A stretch of DNA of 63,798 bases from an uncultured Ignavibacterium sp. (GTDB taxonomy: Bacteria; Bacteroidota; Ignavibacteria; Ignavibacteriales; Ignavibacteriaceae), in the NCBI GenBank assembly GCA_937942875.1, contig CALEBT010000025.1, positions 1-63,798 on the forward strand. The letters run 5' to 3'. The notes under the pieces were generated by a model, which did not search any database, was not told where the DNA came from, and saw nothing but the letters and a program-made list of their open reading frames with translations. Numbering within the stretch: position 1 is the first letter of the stretch; the number at the start of each line of letters is the position of its first letter. The position numbers and the translations under genes were made by a program. Shown here piece by piece: positions 37,235-47,769 of this stretch.

Positions 37235-39151
37235 ATGAGTAAGATAATTGGAATAGATTTAGGTACTACAAATTCTTGTGTAGCAGTAATGGAAGGAAAT
37301 GATCCTGTTGTAATTCCTAATTCTGAGGGTGGAAGAACAACTCCGTCTGTTGTTGCCTTTACAAAAAATAACGAAAGACTGGTTGGTACCCCGGCAAAAC
37401 GACAGGCAATTACCAATCCTAAGAATACAATATTTTCTATAAAAAGATTTATGGGTAGATTTTACGATGAAGTAGATAGAGAAAGGTCTGAAGTTCCATA
37501 CGAAGTTGTAAGAGGAGAAAACAATACTTCAAGAGTCAAGATAGGAGATAGATTATATTCCCCACCAGAAATCTCAGCAATGATTTTACAGAAAATGAAA
37601 AAAACTGCAGAAGATTATTTAGGTCAGGAAGTAACCGAAGCAGTTATTACTGTTCCTGCTTATTTTAATGACGCTCAGCGACAAGCTACCAAAGATGCTG
37701 GTGAGATCGCAGGACTGAAAGTCAGAAGAATTATTAACGAACCAACTGCTGCCGCTTTGGCTTATGGTTTGGATAAGAAACATAAAGAAGAATTGGTTGC
37801 TGTTTATGATTTGGGTGGTGGTACATTTGATATCTCCATTCTTCAATTAGGTGAAGGTGTATTTGAAGTAAAATCAACTAACGGCGATACACATCTTGGT
37901 GGTGATGATTTCGACCAGAGATTGATTGATTATCTTGCCGATGAATTTAAGAATCAGGAAGGAATTGATCTAAGAAAAGATCCTATGGCTTTGCAAAGAT
38001 TGAAAGAAGCTGCTGAGAAGGCTAAAATAGAGTTATCATCCTCAATGCAGACAGATGTTAATTTACCCTTCATCACTGCTACTCAGGATGGTCCTAAGCA
38101 TATGAATATTACTGTAACCAGAGCAAAATTTGAACAACTTATTCACGATCTGGTTGAAAAAACAAGAATTCCTTGTGAACAAGCTATCAAAGACGCTGGA
38201 ATTACTCCAAGTCAGATTGATGAAGTAATTCTGGTTGGTGGTTCAACACGAATACCGATGGTTCAGGAATTAGTTAAAAAAATCTTTGGAAAAGAACCTC
38301 ATAAAGGTGTAAATCCTGATGAGGTTGTTGCTGTCGGTGCTGCAATTCAGGGAGGTGTTTTAGCAGGAGATGTTAAAGATGTTTTATTACTTGATGTTAC
38401 TCCTCTTTCTCTTGGAATAGAAACACTCGGTGGGGTGATGACAACATTGATTCCGGCAAATACAACTATTCCAACAAGGAAGAGTGAAATTTTCTCTACA
38501 GCTGCAGATAATCAGCCGTCGGTTGAAATCCACGTGCTTCAAGGCGAACGACCAATGGCTGCTGATAACAGAACTTTAGGAAGATTTCACCTTGATGGAA
38601 TTCCACCTGCACCAAGAGGAGTTCCGCAGATTGAAGTAACTTTCGATATTGATGCTAATGGAATTTTACACGTGAGCGCTAAAGATAAAGCTACAAATAA
38701 AGAACAAAGTATTCGAATTACTTCTTCAAGTGGTCTATCTAAAGAAGAGATTGAAAAAATGAAACGAGATGCTCAGCAACACGCAGCTGAAGATAAAAAG
38801 AAAAAAGAAGCTGTTGAAGTAAGAAATCAGGCTGATTCTTTAGTCTTCCAAACCAAGAAACAAATTGAAGAACTAAAGGACAAAATAAATCCTGATCAGA
38901 AATCAAGATTAGAATCTGAAATTCAAAAAGTTGAAGATGCTATCAAAACCAATAACACTGATACAATAAAGTCAGCTACTGACTCATTGATGAAAGTTTG
39001 GAATGAAATCTCTCAGCAGATTTATTCTCAACAGGGAGCACCAAACCATCAATCAGCTCAATCACAAAGTAATGCAGGAAGTCAGACTCAGGATAAGAAA
39101 GATGATGTTCAGGATGCTTCTTATGAAGTAGTTGATGATGATAAAAAATAA
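37235..39151 (+). CDS. dnaK: Molecular chaperone DnaK (Hsp70)
   Basis: This 638-residue protein is a full-length Hsp70. The nucleotide-binding domain has [16 protein letters not shown] at the N-terminus, [30 protein letters not shown] and [16 protein letters not shown]. The linker [16 protein letters not shown] follows, then the substrate-binding domain, a helical lid, and a Gln/Ser-rich tail ending YEVVDDDKK. It stands alone: dnaJ and grpE are not next to it. A terminator follows. The start is an ATG after CAGGAG. Confidence 0.98.
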   Translation: MSKIIGIDLGTTNSCVAVMEGNDPVVIPNSEGGRTTPSVVAFTKNNERLVGTPAKRQAITNPKNTIFSIKRFMGRFYDEVDRERSEVPYEVVRGENNTSRVKIGDRLYSPPEISAMILQKMKKTAEDYLGQEVTEAVITVPAYFNDAQRQATKDAGEIAGLKVRRIINEPTAAALAYGLDKKHKEELVAVYDLGGGTFDISILQLGEGVFEVKSTNGDTHLGGDDFDQRLIDYLADEFKNQEGIDLRKDPMALQRLKEAAEKAKIELSSSMQTDVNLPFITATQDGPKHMNITVTRAKFEQLIHDLVEKTRIPCEQAIKDAGITPSQIDEVILVGGSTRIPMVQELVKKIFGKEPHKGVNPDEVVAVGAAIQGGVLAGDVKDVLLLDVTPLSLGIETLGGVMTTLIPANTTIPTRKSEIFSTAADNQPSVEIHVLQGERPMAADNRTLGRFHLDGIPPAPRGVPQIEVTFDIDANGILHVSAKDKATNKEQSIRITSSSGLSKEEIEKMKRDAQQHAAEDKKKKEAVEVRNQADSLVFQTKKQIEELKDKINPDQKSRLESEIQKVEDAIKTNNTDTIKSATDSLMKVWNEISQQIYSQQGAPNHQSAQSQSNAGSQTQDKKDDVQDASYEVVDDDKK

Positions 39152-39194
39152 AAGACTGTAGGCAATCTTTCTAAAATCTATTCGATATTATTTG

Positions 39195-39245
39195 AAGCTG
39201 TCTTATAAGTATTCAGCCTGCTTTTAAGACAGCTTTGCTTTTTGT
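39195..39245 (+). terminator. Rho-independent terminator after dnaK
   Basis: An 11-bp perfect stem, AAGCTGTCTTA (39195-39205) and TAAGACAGCTT (39225-39235), is followed by a T-rich tract. Confidence 0.8.
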
Positions 39246-39295
39246 TTATCTTTCACTCTTCTTATCTTTAGCAAGCCTATTATTTTCTATAATGA

Positions 39296-40387
39296 ATGAG
39301 CAAAGCAGAGAAAAAACAACGGATAATTTTTATTGACTTATTAAGAGCATTTGCAGTTTTACAAATGGTGCAGGGGCATACTGTGGATGTTTTACTTGCC
39401 AATGAGTTTAGAACTTTCGATTCTATGTCTTATTCAATCTGGCATTTTATGCGCGGAATGACGGCTCCAATTTTTATGTTCACTTCGGGAACAGTTTTTA
39501 CATATTTATTCCGATTAGTTGATGAACCATTTGAAAAAAATCCAAGAGTAATAAAAGGATTTAAGAGATTTTTATTGTTGGTAACAATTGGTTATCTGTT
39601 AAGATTTCCAACTTTCAATCCGTTTTACTTCAAATATATCACAGAGAGTCAATTAAAAATTTTTTATACAGTTGATGTTTTACATCTGATTGGTTTCGGA
39701 TTGCTTTTCATTATGATTTTTTCTTATGTATCTGAGAAAATAAGAGTAGGTGATTCAATAATATTCTTCCTTGCTGCGATGATATTTATTTTGCCAAGCC
39801 CTTATTTCAATAAGATAGATTGGTTATTGTTTTTACCTAAACCGATAGCAAATTATTTTTATCAAGGTGCAGGCTCTTTATTTCCACTTTTCCCCTGGGC
39901 TGGATATATGCTTTTGGGTGCAATATTTGGAAGCAGATTGGCTAAAAATCCTGATATTTTTAAAACGACCTTTTTTAGTTTGAGAACAATATTGATTGGT
40001 GTAATTATTCTAATTGGCGTCTTTTTGTACAATTATATCAGCTTTGCAAATTTTAATATTCGTTTCGATTCTTATAATTACCAAACAATTGCTTTTCGGG
40101 TTGGTTTTGTCTTGGTTCTTACAGGTATTGTATCTTTAGTATCGCAATCAATTCAGTCAATTCCGCATATTATTATTTTGGTTGGAAGAAATACTCTTTC
40201 GATTTATGTTGTGCACCTTCTGATTCTTTATGGAAGTGTCATAAATCCTGGCTTAAAAGTTTTGTGGGGAAATAAATTAAATCCTGAACTTACGATTCTT
40301 GCTGCAATTCTTATGATTTCACTAATGATTATTATGGTTTTATTGTTAAATAAATTCAAAATCCGAAATAAACAACTTGTAACATAA
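39296..40387 (+). CDS. Multi-pass membrane acyltransferase-like protein (DUF1624/HGSNAT-type)
   Basis: This 363-residue protein has about ten hydrophobic helices. Its N-terminal segment [22 protein letters not shown] and the following [14 protein letters not shown] match the family that includes heparan-alpha-glucosaminide N-acetyltransferase-type and YeiB-type membrane proteins. These move acyl groups across membranes, often onto sugars, but the acceptor here is unknown. It ends one base before the ruvB start, suggesting cotranscription with the DNA-repair gene. Confidence 0.78.
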   Translation: MSKAEKKQRIIFIDLLRAFAVLQMVQGHTVDVLLANEFRTFDSMSYSIWHFMRGMTAPIFMFTSGTVFTYLFRLVDEPFEKNPRVIKGFKRFLLLVTIGYLLRFPTFNPFYFKYITESQLKIFYTVDVLHLIGFGLLFIMIFSYVSEKIRVGDSIIFFLAAMIFILPSPYFNKIDWLLFLPKPIANYFYQGAGSLFPLFPWAGYMLLGAIFGSRLAKNPDIFKTTFFSLRTILIGVIILIGVFLYNYISFANFNIRFDSYNYQTIAFRVGFVLVLTGIVSLVSQSIQSIPHIIILVGRNTLSIYVVHLLILYGSVINPGLKVLWGNKLNPELTILAAILMISLMIIMVLLLNKFKIRNKQLVT

Positions 40388-40388
40388 G

Positions 40389-41414
40389 ATGGCAAAAAAA
40401 CTAAATACTGATCCAAACAGAAGTGAAGAGGACAAATCTTTTGAACAGAATATTAGGCCTCAAAAGATTTTTGAGTTTAACGGGCAGAGTAAAATAACAG
40501 AAAATCTTAATGTCTTTATCACCGCTGCTTTAAAGAGATCGGATGCTTTAGACCATTGCTTACTTACAGGTCCTCCCGGACTTGGTAAAACGACTCTGGC
40601 ACATATAATAGCAAACGAAATGAATGTTAAAATGAAAGTTACTTCAGGTCCTGTATTGGAAAAACCCGGAGACCTTGCAGGAATACTAACTAATTTAGAA
40701 GAACGCTCAGTTCTCTTCATTGATGAAATACATCGTCTTAGCCCCATAGTGGAGGAATATTTATATTCAGCAATGGAAGATTTCAAACTTGATATTATGA
40801 TTGAGAGCGGTCCGAATGCCAGAACTGTTCAAATCAGACTCCCAAAATTTACTCTCGTTGGAGCTACAACGCGGGCTGGAATGCTCACTTCGCCTTTACG
40901 AGACAGATTCGGAATTAAATTCAGATTAGATTATTACGAAAGCGAAGTATTGAAAAAAATTATTCAACGCTCAGCAGGAATATTGGGAATCAATATTGAT
41001 GAGAATGCTGCAGAAGAAATCGCAAAACGCTCGCGTGGCACTCCGAGAATTGCAAACAGATTGCTTAGAAGAACTCGTGACTTTGCTGACTTTGAAAACA
41101 AGAATAAGATTGATTTAGAAATTGCTAAAAAATCTTTGACAGCATTAGAAGTTGATGAATCAGGTCTTGATGAGATGGATAAAGAAATTCTTCTTACAAT
41201 TATTGATAAATATAACGGCGGGCCGGTTGGGTTGAATACTTTGTCTGTTTCTGTTAATGAAGATCCGGGTACTATTGAAGAAGTTTATGAACCATTTTTA
41301 ATCCAGCAAGGTTTCATTCAGCGAACTCCACGCGGTAGAGAGGCTACTAATCTTGCGTATAAAAAATTTGGTAGAAAAAAGTTTAATGAGACATCTAATC
41401 TATTTGATAATTAA
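40389..41414 (+). CDS. ruvB: Holliday junction branch-migration helicase RuvB
   Basis: This 341-residue AAA+ motor drives branch migration with RuvA. It has Walker [18 protein letters not shown], Walker [12 protein letters not shown], sensor 1 [20 protein letters not shown] and the C-terminal winged-helix segment [21 protein letters not shown]. The length is normal. ruvA and ruvC are not in the window. The preceding membrane protein gene is 1 bp away and the M1 peptidase follows after 9 bp. Confidence 0.97.
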   Translation: MAKKLNTDPNRSEEDKSFEQNIRPQKIFEFNGQSKITENLNVFITAALKRSDALDHCLLTGPPGLGKTTLAHIIANEMNVKMKVTSGPVLEKPGDLAGILTNLEERSVLFIDEIHRLSPIVEEYLYSAMEDFKLDIMIESGPNARTVQIRLPKFTLVGATTRAGMLTSPLRDRFGIKFRLDYYESEVLKKIIQRSAGILGINIDENAAEEIAKRSRGTPRIANRLLRRTRDFADFENKNKIDLEIAKKSLTALEVDESGLDEMDKEILLTIIDKYNGGPVGLNTLSVSVNEDPGTIEEVYEPFLIQQGFIQRTPRGREATNLAYKKFGRKKFNETSNLFDN

Positions 41415-41423
41415 GGAGGTAAA

Positions 41424-43283
41424 TTGAAAATTATAATTTTATCAATCCTGTTTTTTATTCAACTTGCAGCACAAGACCTATATATGCCCGTCAATATTCT
41501 TTCAGCATATTCAAAAAAAACAAGAAGTTTTGATGGGAAAGCAGGAGAAAATTACTGGCAGAATAAATCAGACTATCATATTAAAGTTTCAATTGACCCC
41601 AAAGATAGAATGATAGTTGGTTGGGAAAAAATAACTTATTACAACAACAGTCCTGATAATATTACTGATATCGTTATTCGACTTTATCCAAATATCACAA
41701 CAGCTAATGCTATGAGAGACTTTCTTTTTTCATTAAATGGGATAACGGAAGGTGTAAAAATTAAAAGGATATCAGTCAATTCAATAGATGTTGATATTTT
41801 TGATACAAAAGTCTTAAGATATTCAAGCACCAATGCACGGCTATTTCTGCCTGAAGAGTTATTACCAAATTCAATTATTCAGCTTGAAATAGAATGGAGT
41901 TTTCAATTAACACTTGCAAATTTTGCAAGAATGGGCACATACGATTCGACTTCATTTTTCATTGCGTACTGGTACCCTCAGATTGCTGTTTATGATGATA
42001 TTGATGGCTGGGATACTCAGGAATATACCGGCTACACTGAAATGTATAATGACTTTAATAATTATGAAGTTGAATTAACTGTACCGCGTGATTTTCATAT
42101 ATGGGCTACTGGCGTATGGCAAAATCCAGAAAAGATTTTGTCAGATGAATATCTTGGTTTGTATCATCAAGCTAAAATTAGTGATGAGATAATAAGAATC
42201 TTTAAAGTTGAAGATTTATTAAACAAAAATAAGTATAGAACAACTGAACAAAATCACACATTTATTTTCAAGGCAGAAGAAGTTCCAGATTTTGCCTTTG
42301 GAATGAGTGATCATTATCTATGGGATGGCACAAGTTACTTGGCTCCGGATGGTAAAAGAATTTATATCTGTGCTGCTTATAAGGAATCCTCAAAAGACTT
42401 TTCTGATGTTACTTTTTATGCAAAAGAAAGTATTAAATACTTTTCTGAAGAGATGCCCGGATATCCTTATCCATATCCAAGCTGCACTGTATGGAATGGC
42501 TCGGGAGGAATGGAATATCCGATGATAGTAAATAATGGAAGTGCTAATTCAAAAGCTGGAACAATTGGAGTAACTGCTCACGAAATCGCTCATCAGTATA
42601 TGCCTTTTATGATGGGAATAAACGAAAGAAAATATGCTTTTATGGATGAAGGTTGGGCAGTGTTTTTTCCATTGGAATTACAAGACAGGATGGTCGAGAA
42701 TGTGAATCACAGGGCAAGAAATATTTCCGCCTTTAATATGGTGTCGGGTACTGAAATCGAAATGCCGCTTATTGTTCCATCGTTTCTTTTAAAGGGCAAC
42801 TCATATAGAATTTCCGCTTACTCAAGGTCAAGTGTGGCTTATGATATGTTATATGATTATTTGGGAAAGGATTTATTCAAAAAAGCCTTGCACCATTATA
42901 TGAATTCCTGGAAAGGGAAACATCCTATCCCTTATGATTTCTTTTATTCAGTAAATTCTGCTGTTGGTGAAAATTTAAACTGGTTTTTCAAACCCTGGTT
43001 TTTTGATTTTGCATATCCGGACCTTGCAATAGATTCATATAAAATCGAAAGAAATAAACTTAAAATCAAAATTGAAAAAGTTGGTGGACTTCCTGTTCCA
43101 TTAAAGGTAAAAGTATTAAATAAGAATGAAATAGTTACTGAAAAATACTTTAAAGCAGATATTTGGAAAAAAGGTAATCAGTTTTTTGAATTTTCGATTG
43201 ACTTAATTGAATTCGATCAAATAGTAATAGGTGATGAGAATATACCTGATGTTAAAGCAAGTAATAATCTCTTGAAAAAATAA
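41424..43283 (+). CDS. Exported M1-family (gluzincin) metallopeptidase
   Basis: This 619-residue protein reads from a TTG placed 6 bp after AAGGAGG. It has a signal peptide (about 1-16, ending LAAQ), an N-terminal beta-sandwich typical of M1 aminopeptidases, and the exopeptidase-type motif SGGMEYPMIV. The zinc motif HEIAH is at 386-390, with the third ligand Glu409 in MDEGWAVFF, giving exact HExxH-x18-E spacing. It probably trims peptides in the periplasm or at the cell surface. It has no T9SS sorting domain. Confidence 0.9.
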   Translation: MKIIILSILFFIQLAAQDLYMPVNILSAYSKKTRSFDGKAGENYWQNKSDYHIKVSIDPKDRMIVGWEKITYYNNSPDNITDIVIRLYPNITTANAMRDFLFSLNGITEGVKIKRISVNSIDVDIFDTKVLRYSSTNARLFLPEELLPNSIIQLEIEWSFQLTLANFARMGTYDSTSFFIAYWYPQIAVYDDIDGWDTQEYTGYTEMYNDFNNYEVELTVPRDFHIWATGVWQNPEKILSDEYLGLYHQAKISDEIIRIFKVEDLLNKNKYRTTEQNHTFIFKAEEVPDFAFGMSDHYLWDGTSYLAPDGKRIYICAAYKESSKDFSDVTFYAKESIKYFSEEMPGYPYPYPSCTVWNGSGGMEYPMIVNNGSANSKAGTIGVTAHEIAHQYMPFMMGINERKYAFMDEGWAVFFPLELQDRMVENVNHRARNISAFNMVSGTEIEMPLIVPSFLLKGNSYRISAYSRSSVAYDMLYDYLGKDLFKKALHHYMNSWKGKHPIPYDFFYSVNSAVGENLNWFFKPWFFDFAYPDLAIDSYKIERNKLKIKIEKVGGLPVPLKVKVLNKNEIVTEKYFKADIWKKGNQFFEFSIDLIEFDQIVIGDENIPDVKASNNLLKK

Positions 43284-43345
43284 ATCTAAATCATTAAGAC
43301 TCGTGTTACTATTTTTACAACTCGAAAATTCAATTACAGGTAAAT

Positions 43346-45928
43346 ATGACATCAAAAGAAATAAGACAACAATTTTTAGATTTCTTTAAAAGTAAAGATC
43401 ATCGCATAGTTTCATCTTCACCGGTTTTCCCATTTGATGACCCGACTTTACTTTTTACAAATGCAGGAATGAATCAGTTCAAGGATGTATTTTTAGGGAC
43501 TGGCACACGTGAATACAAGCGTGCGGCAAATACTCAAAAATGTATAAGAGTAAGTGGTAAACATAACGATCTCGAAGAAGTTGGGCACGATACTTATCAT
43601 CATACATTTTTTGAAATGCTCGGTAACTGGTCATTTGGCGATTATTACAAAAGAGAAGCTATTACCTGGGCTTGGGAATTATTAACAGATGTGTGGAAAT
43701 TACCTAAAGAAAGACTTTGGGCAACAGTTTTTCGTGAAGATGATGAAGCATTTGATTTGTGGAAAGAATGCACCGACATTAACCCAAAACATATCCTTCG
43801 CTTTGATGAAAAAGATAATTTCTGGGAAATGGGTGATACAGGACCTTGCGGACCCTGCTCGGAAATTCATATTAACCTTTCGGTTGACTATGACAATCCT
43901 GAATTAGTTAATGCTGGCTCACCTGATTGTATTGAAATCTGGAATCTTGTTTTCATTCAGTATAACCGCGACGAAACCGGAAGACTGCACGAATTACCCG
44001 CAAAGCACGTTGATACAGGAATGGGCTTCGAAAGAGTATGTGCAGTATTGCAAAACAAAAATTCGAACTACGATACAGATGTTTTTACTCCACTTATTAA
44101 TAAAATTGTTGAAATATCAAAAGTAGCCTATGAAAAAGAAGAAGACAAAGTACCTATGAGAGTTATATCCGACCATATTCGTGCTTTGACTTTCGCAATT
44201 GCTGACGGAGCTATCCCAGGTAATGAAGGAAGAGGATATGTTCTTAGAAGAATACTAAGAAGAGCAGCCCGATATGGAAGAAAATTAAATCTTAAAGAAC
44301 CCTTTCTGTATAAACTTGTTGATGTTCTCGTTGATACTATGGGTGATATTTTTACTGAAATAGCAGAGAAAAAGGATTATGTAAAAAAAGTTATCAAAGC
44401 TGAAGAGGAAAGCTTCAATGTTACTCTTGACAGAGGAATTGATTTGTTTGAAGAAGTGATTAAAAAGCTTATTAAGTCAAATCAAAAAATTATACCCGGA
44501 GAAGAGGCCTTCAAACTTTATGATACTTATGGATTCCCGGTTGATTTGACAAATTTAATGGCAAAAGAAATTGGTTTTGCTGTTGATGAGATTCAATTTG
44601 AAAAACTGATGGAAGAACAACGCGAAAGAGCAAGAGCAGCTTCAAAAGAGAAATTAACTTCGATAAATATTTCTAAAAACATATCAGATGACTTTAATAT
44701 TCACGGTTATGAACGTACTGAGTTTACAGGCTATGATGAGCTAATTTCCGAATCAAAAATAATCGGATTAAAAAATGATTCTGATAAAACTCTTATTGTT
44801 TTGGACAAAACTCCATTTTATGTTGAAGCAGGTGGACAAATAGATGACACTGGCAAAATCAAAACTGAAAATAATGAATTCGATGTGATTGATGTTGATA
44901 AATATGATGATTATGTTATTCACGTTTTAGAAAATCGATTTGAACAACTTAATCAGGGACAACAAGTTATTAGTGTTGTTGATGAGAAGAGAAGATGGGA
45001 TATAATGAGAAATCACTCCGCTACTCACTTCCTTCACAGAGCACTAAGAACAATTTTGGGAACTCACGTACAACAGGCAGGTTCTTATGTTGGTCCTGAT
45101 AGACTTCGTTTCGACTTCACACATTTTGCAAGACTCTCTCCTGTTGAAATTAAAGATGTTGAAACTTTAGTTAATGAGCAGTTAAGAAGAAATCTTCCTA
45201 AAACTCATCACAGAAATATTCCATTTGAAGAAGCCAAGAAAATGGGTGCTTTAATGTTCTTTGGTGATAAATACGGTGATAAAGTCAATGTCGTTCAATT
45301 TGGAGATTTTACTATGGAATTCTGTGGTGGTACTCACGTAAATAACTCCAGTGAAATTGGTTTATTTAAGATTATCAGTGAAGCTTCAATTGCAAGTGGC
45401 GTCAGAAGAATCGAAGCAATTACTGGTGCGAATATTGAAAAATTTATTGAACAGCAATTTGAGAACATTAAAAATTATGAGCAGAAAATTGAAGAATTGA
45501 TAGATATTAAGAAAAAGTATGAAAAGGAGTTGGCAGACTATCGTCTCAAAGAAAAACTAAAAAGTCTTGACCATATCCTATCGCTTTATTCAGAAGAAGA
45601 TGGAATAAAAATTTATAAAGGTAAAGTCCACGTCGATAATCTTGATGAACTCAAAATGATGGGCAGTGAGCTGCGTAATCGTGCTGAAAGCGGAGTCGGA
45701 ATTCTTGTTTCTCAGGCAAATGATAAAGTTTTAATTCTTGTTACTGTTTCAGATGATTTAATTTCAGAAAAAAAATTAAATGCCGGAAAAATTGTAAGTG
45801 AATTAGCTAAGATTGTCTGTGGCGCTGGAGGTGGAAGACCAAATATCGCAACAGCTGGTGGAAAAGATGTTTCAAAAATTCCAGAACTTCTTGCTAATGC
45901 TGAAAAAATTATTCGTTCGTTTATTTAA
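43346..45928 (+). CDS. alaS: Alanyl-tRNA synthetase
   Basis: This 860-residue class II synthetase charges tRNA-Ala. The catalytic domain has LLFTNAGMNQFKDVFLG and RAANTQKCIRVSGKHNDLEE. The editing domain carries its zinc motifs NHSATHFLHRALR and CGGTHVNNSSEIG. The C-terminal C-Ala region contains AGGGRPNIATAGGKD. The length and order are standard. A 28-bp palindrome lies between it and radA. Confidence 0.98.
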   Translation: MTSKEIRQQFLDFFKSKDHRIVSSSPVFPFDDPTLLFTNAGMNQFKDVFLGTGTREYKRAANTQKCIRVSGKHNDLEEVGHDTYHHTFFEMLGNWSFGDYYKREAITWAWELLTDVWKLPKERLWATVFREDDEAFDLWKECTDINPKHILRFDEKDNFWEMGDTGPCGPCSEIHINLSVDYDNPELVNAGSPDCIEIWNLVFIQYNRDETGRLHELPAKHVDTGMGFERVCAVLQNKNSNYDTDVFTPLINKIVEISKVAYEKEEDKVPMRVISDHIRALTFAIADGAIPGNEGRGYVLRRILRRAARYGRKLNLKEPFLYKLVDVLVDTMGDIFTEIAEKKDYVKKVIKAEEESFNVTLDRGIDLFEEVIKKLIKSNQKIIPGEEAFKLYDTYGFPVDLTNLMAKEIGFAVDEIQFEKLMEEQRERARAASKEKLTSINISKNISDDFNIHGYERTEFTGYDELISESKIIGLKNDSDKTLIVLDKTPFYVEAGGQIDDTGKIKTENNEFDVIDVDKYDDYVIHVLENRFEQLNQGQQVISVVDEKRRWDIMRNHSATHFLHRALRTILGTHVQQAGSYVGPDRLRFDFTHFARLSPVEIKDVETLVNEQLRRNLPKTHHRNIPFEEAKKMGALMFFGDKYGDKVNVVQFGDFTMEFCGGTHVNNSSEIGLFKIISEASIASGVRRIEAITGANIEKFIEQQFENIKNYEQKIEELIDIKKKYEKELADYRLKEKLKSLDHILSLYSEEDGIKIYKGKVHVDNLDELKMMGSELRNRAESGVGILVSQANDKVLILVTVSDDLISEKKLNAGKIVSELAKIVCGAGGGRPNIATAGGKDVSKIPELLANAEKIIRSFI

Positions 45929-45938
45929 CTCTTAAATG

Positions 45939-45966
45939 GTAGAGACGAGGCTTGCCTCGTCTCTAC
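45939..45966. repeat. Perfect 28-bp palindrome between alaS and radA
   Basis: GTAGAGACGAGGC (45939-45951) and GCCTCGTCTCTAC (45954-45966) are exact inverted copies separated by TT. There is no following T-run, so it does not look like a standard terminator. Palindromes of the GTAGAGACG...CGTCTCTAC type are known as dispersed repeats in several phyla. Confidence 0.8.
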
Positions 45967-45985
45967 AACTTAAATTAATTCCTAA

Positions 45986-47335
45986 ATGTCAAAAACTAAA
46001 ATAAAATACATTTGTAGTAATTGTGGATTTGAAAGTCTGAAATGGCTTGGAAAATGTCCCGAGTGTGATTCTTGGAATACTTTCTCTGAAGAAATAGCTG
46101 AAGTATCAAAAAAAACACTTCAATCAATTAAAAAAGATTCTAAAATTTATAAACTTGATGAAATCTTAGCCCAGGAAGAAGATAGAATTCTTACAAAAAT
46201 TTCAGAGTTTGATAGAGTACTTGGTGGTGGTTTGATGCCTGGTAGTGTAGTTTTATTGGCTGGCGATCCTGGAATTGGTAAATCAACATTAGCACTTCAA
46301 TCTACCACTTTCATTAATGAAACTGTTTTATATGTATCAGGGGAGGAATCTGAAAAACAGATTAAACTACGTTCTTCCCGACTGAATATTATCTCCGATT
46401 CATTATTTATTCTCTCTGAAACAGAATTAAATCAGATTTTATCGATCGCTGATAGAATTAAACCGAAAGTTGTTTTTATTGATTCCATTCAAACAATTTA
46501 TAAAAACGATCTCGAGAATTCTCCCGGAACAATTACACAAATAAGAGAATGTACAGTCAGTTTGATTGAATATGCAAAAACAAAAAATGTAGCTGTAATT
46601 TTAATTGGGCATGTTACTAAAGAAGGAAATATTGCAGGTCCAAAAATTCTTGAGCATATGGTTGATACAGTAATTCAATTTGAAGGAGAGCTAAATCATT
46701 CCTTTAGAATTTTAAGAGCTAATAAAAACAGATTTGGCAGCACAAATGAAATTGGTGTTTTTGAAATGAAAGAAAATGGTTTGATAGAAGTTGAAAATCC
46801 AAGTGAATTATTTTTAAGTGAAAGAGAAAAAGCGATACCTGGCTCTGTTGTTACAGCAACTATTGAAGGTTCAAGACCAATTCTTATAGAAGTTCAGGCA
46901 TTAGTTACTCCTTCAAATTATGGTTATCCTCAGAGAGTTTCTAATGGGTTTGATCAGAGAAGATTGTCTATTCTTTTAGCTGTTTTAGAAAAGCGTTGTG
47001 GATTAAGAGTTTCAGCTACCAATGTTTTTATAAATATTGTAGGCGGTATTAAAATTACCGAACCCGCAGCAGATTTAGCTGTATGTATGAGTATAGCATC
47101 AAGTATAAGAGAACAATCCATTGACTCTCAAACAATGTTGATAGGTGAAGTAGGATTAGGTGGTGAATTAAGAAGTGTTTCTGCAATTGATAAACGTATT
47201 GCAGAGGCAGAAAAACTAGGATTTAATAACGTTTTCTTACCTTCCAATAATGTAAAGGGCTTGAATAAGTCCGAAAAAATCAAAACTACTGCATTAGAGA
47301 GCTTAAATCAGGCAATTGATAAACTTTTATTGTAA
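45986..47335 (+). CDS. radA: DNA repair protein RadA
   Basis: This 449-residue RecA-like protein promotes branch migration during recombination. An N-terminal zinc finger (CSNCGFESLKWLGKCPECDSW, four cysteines) is followed by a P-loop (AGDPGIGKSTLALQ), the RadA-specific KNRFGS motif, and a Lon-like C-terminal domain (ILLAVLEKRCGLRVS, then MLIGEVGLGGELR). It lies downstream of alaS on the same strand. Confidence 0.97.
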   Translation: MSKTKIKYICSNCGFESLKWLGKCPECDSWNTFSEEIAEVSKKTLQSIKKDSKIYKLDEILAQEEDRILTKISEFDRVLGGGLMPGSVVLLAGDPGIGKSTLALQSTTFINETVLYVSGEESEKQIKLRSSRLNIISDSLFILSETELNQILSIADRIKPKVVFIDSIQTIYKNDLENSPGTITQIRECTVSLIEYAKTKNVAVILIGHVTKEGNIAGPKILEHMVDTVIQFEGELNHSFRILRANKNRFGSTNEIGVFEMKENGLIEVENPSELFLSEREKAIPGSVVTATIEGSRPILIEVQALVTPSNYGYPQRVSNGFDQRRLSILLAVLEKRCGLRVSATNVFINIVGGIKITEPAADLAVCMSIASSIREQSIDSQTMLIGEVGLGGELRSVSAIDKRIAEAEKLGFNNVFLPSNNVKGLNKSEKIKTTALESLNQAIDKLLL

Positions 47336-47419
47336 AAATAATTTTGTTCATAAATATTCTGCTATTATTTTTCCATTGCCCAAAAGGCGTTATTTGTTTA
47401 ATTATTTAAAGGTTCTTTT

Positions 47420-47671
47420 GTGAGTACTAAATTGTTCATAGGGAGTCTTCCCTGGTCGGTAAATGATGCTGAGTTAAAAACATTATTCGAACCATACGGT
47501 AATGTTCAATCAGCTAAAGTTATTACCGATAAGCAGACACGCAGGTCAAAAGGTTTTGGTTTCGTAGAATTTGAGACCGAAGCTGAAGCATCTGCAGCAA
47601 TCAATGCATTAAATGAAACAGAAATTAAAGGAAGAAAAATCGTAGTTAGCGAAGCTAAACCTAAAAACTAG
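47420..47671 (+). CDS. Small RRM-type RNA-binding protein
   Basis: This 83-residue protein is a single RNA-recognition motif with RNP2 LFIGSLPWSV and RNP1 SKGFGFVEFE. It resembles the cold- or stress-induced RNA-binding proteins of cyanobacteria and Bacteroidetes. It reads from a GTG preceded by a short leader after radA. Unlike many relatives it has no glycine-rich tail. A strong terminator follows. Confidence 0.93.
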   Translation: MSTKLFIGSLPWSVNDAELKTLFEPYGNVQSAKVITDKQTRRSKGFGFVEFETEAEASAAINALNETEIKGRKIVVSEAKPKN

Positions 47672-47693
47672 TTTTAATTTAATGCTTATTGGT

Positions 47694-47727
47694 GGACGCT
47701 CCCTAATGTGTGAGCGTCTTTTTTATT
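47694..47727 (+). terminator. Rho-independent terminator after the RRM gene
   Basis: GACGCTC (47695-47701) pairs with GAGCGTC (47712-47718), followed by a TTTTTT run. It closes the ruvB-to-RRM side facing the convergent permease gene. Confidence 0.85.
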
Positions 47728-47769
47728 TTAAAACATTTGTTTTTTGAAGGTAAATATCTTGTCTAAAAT

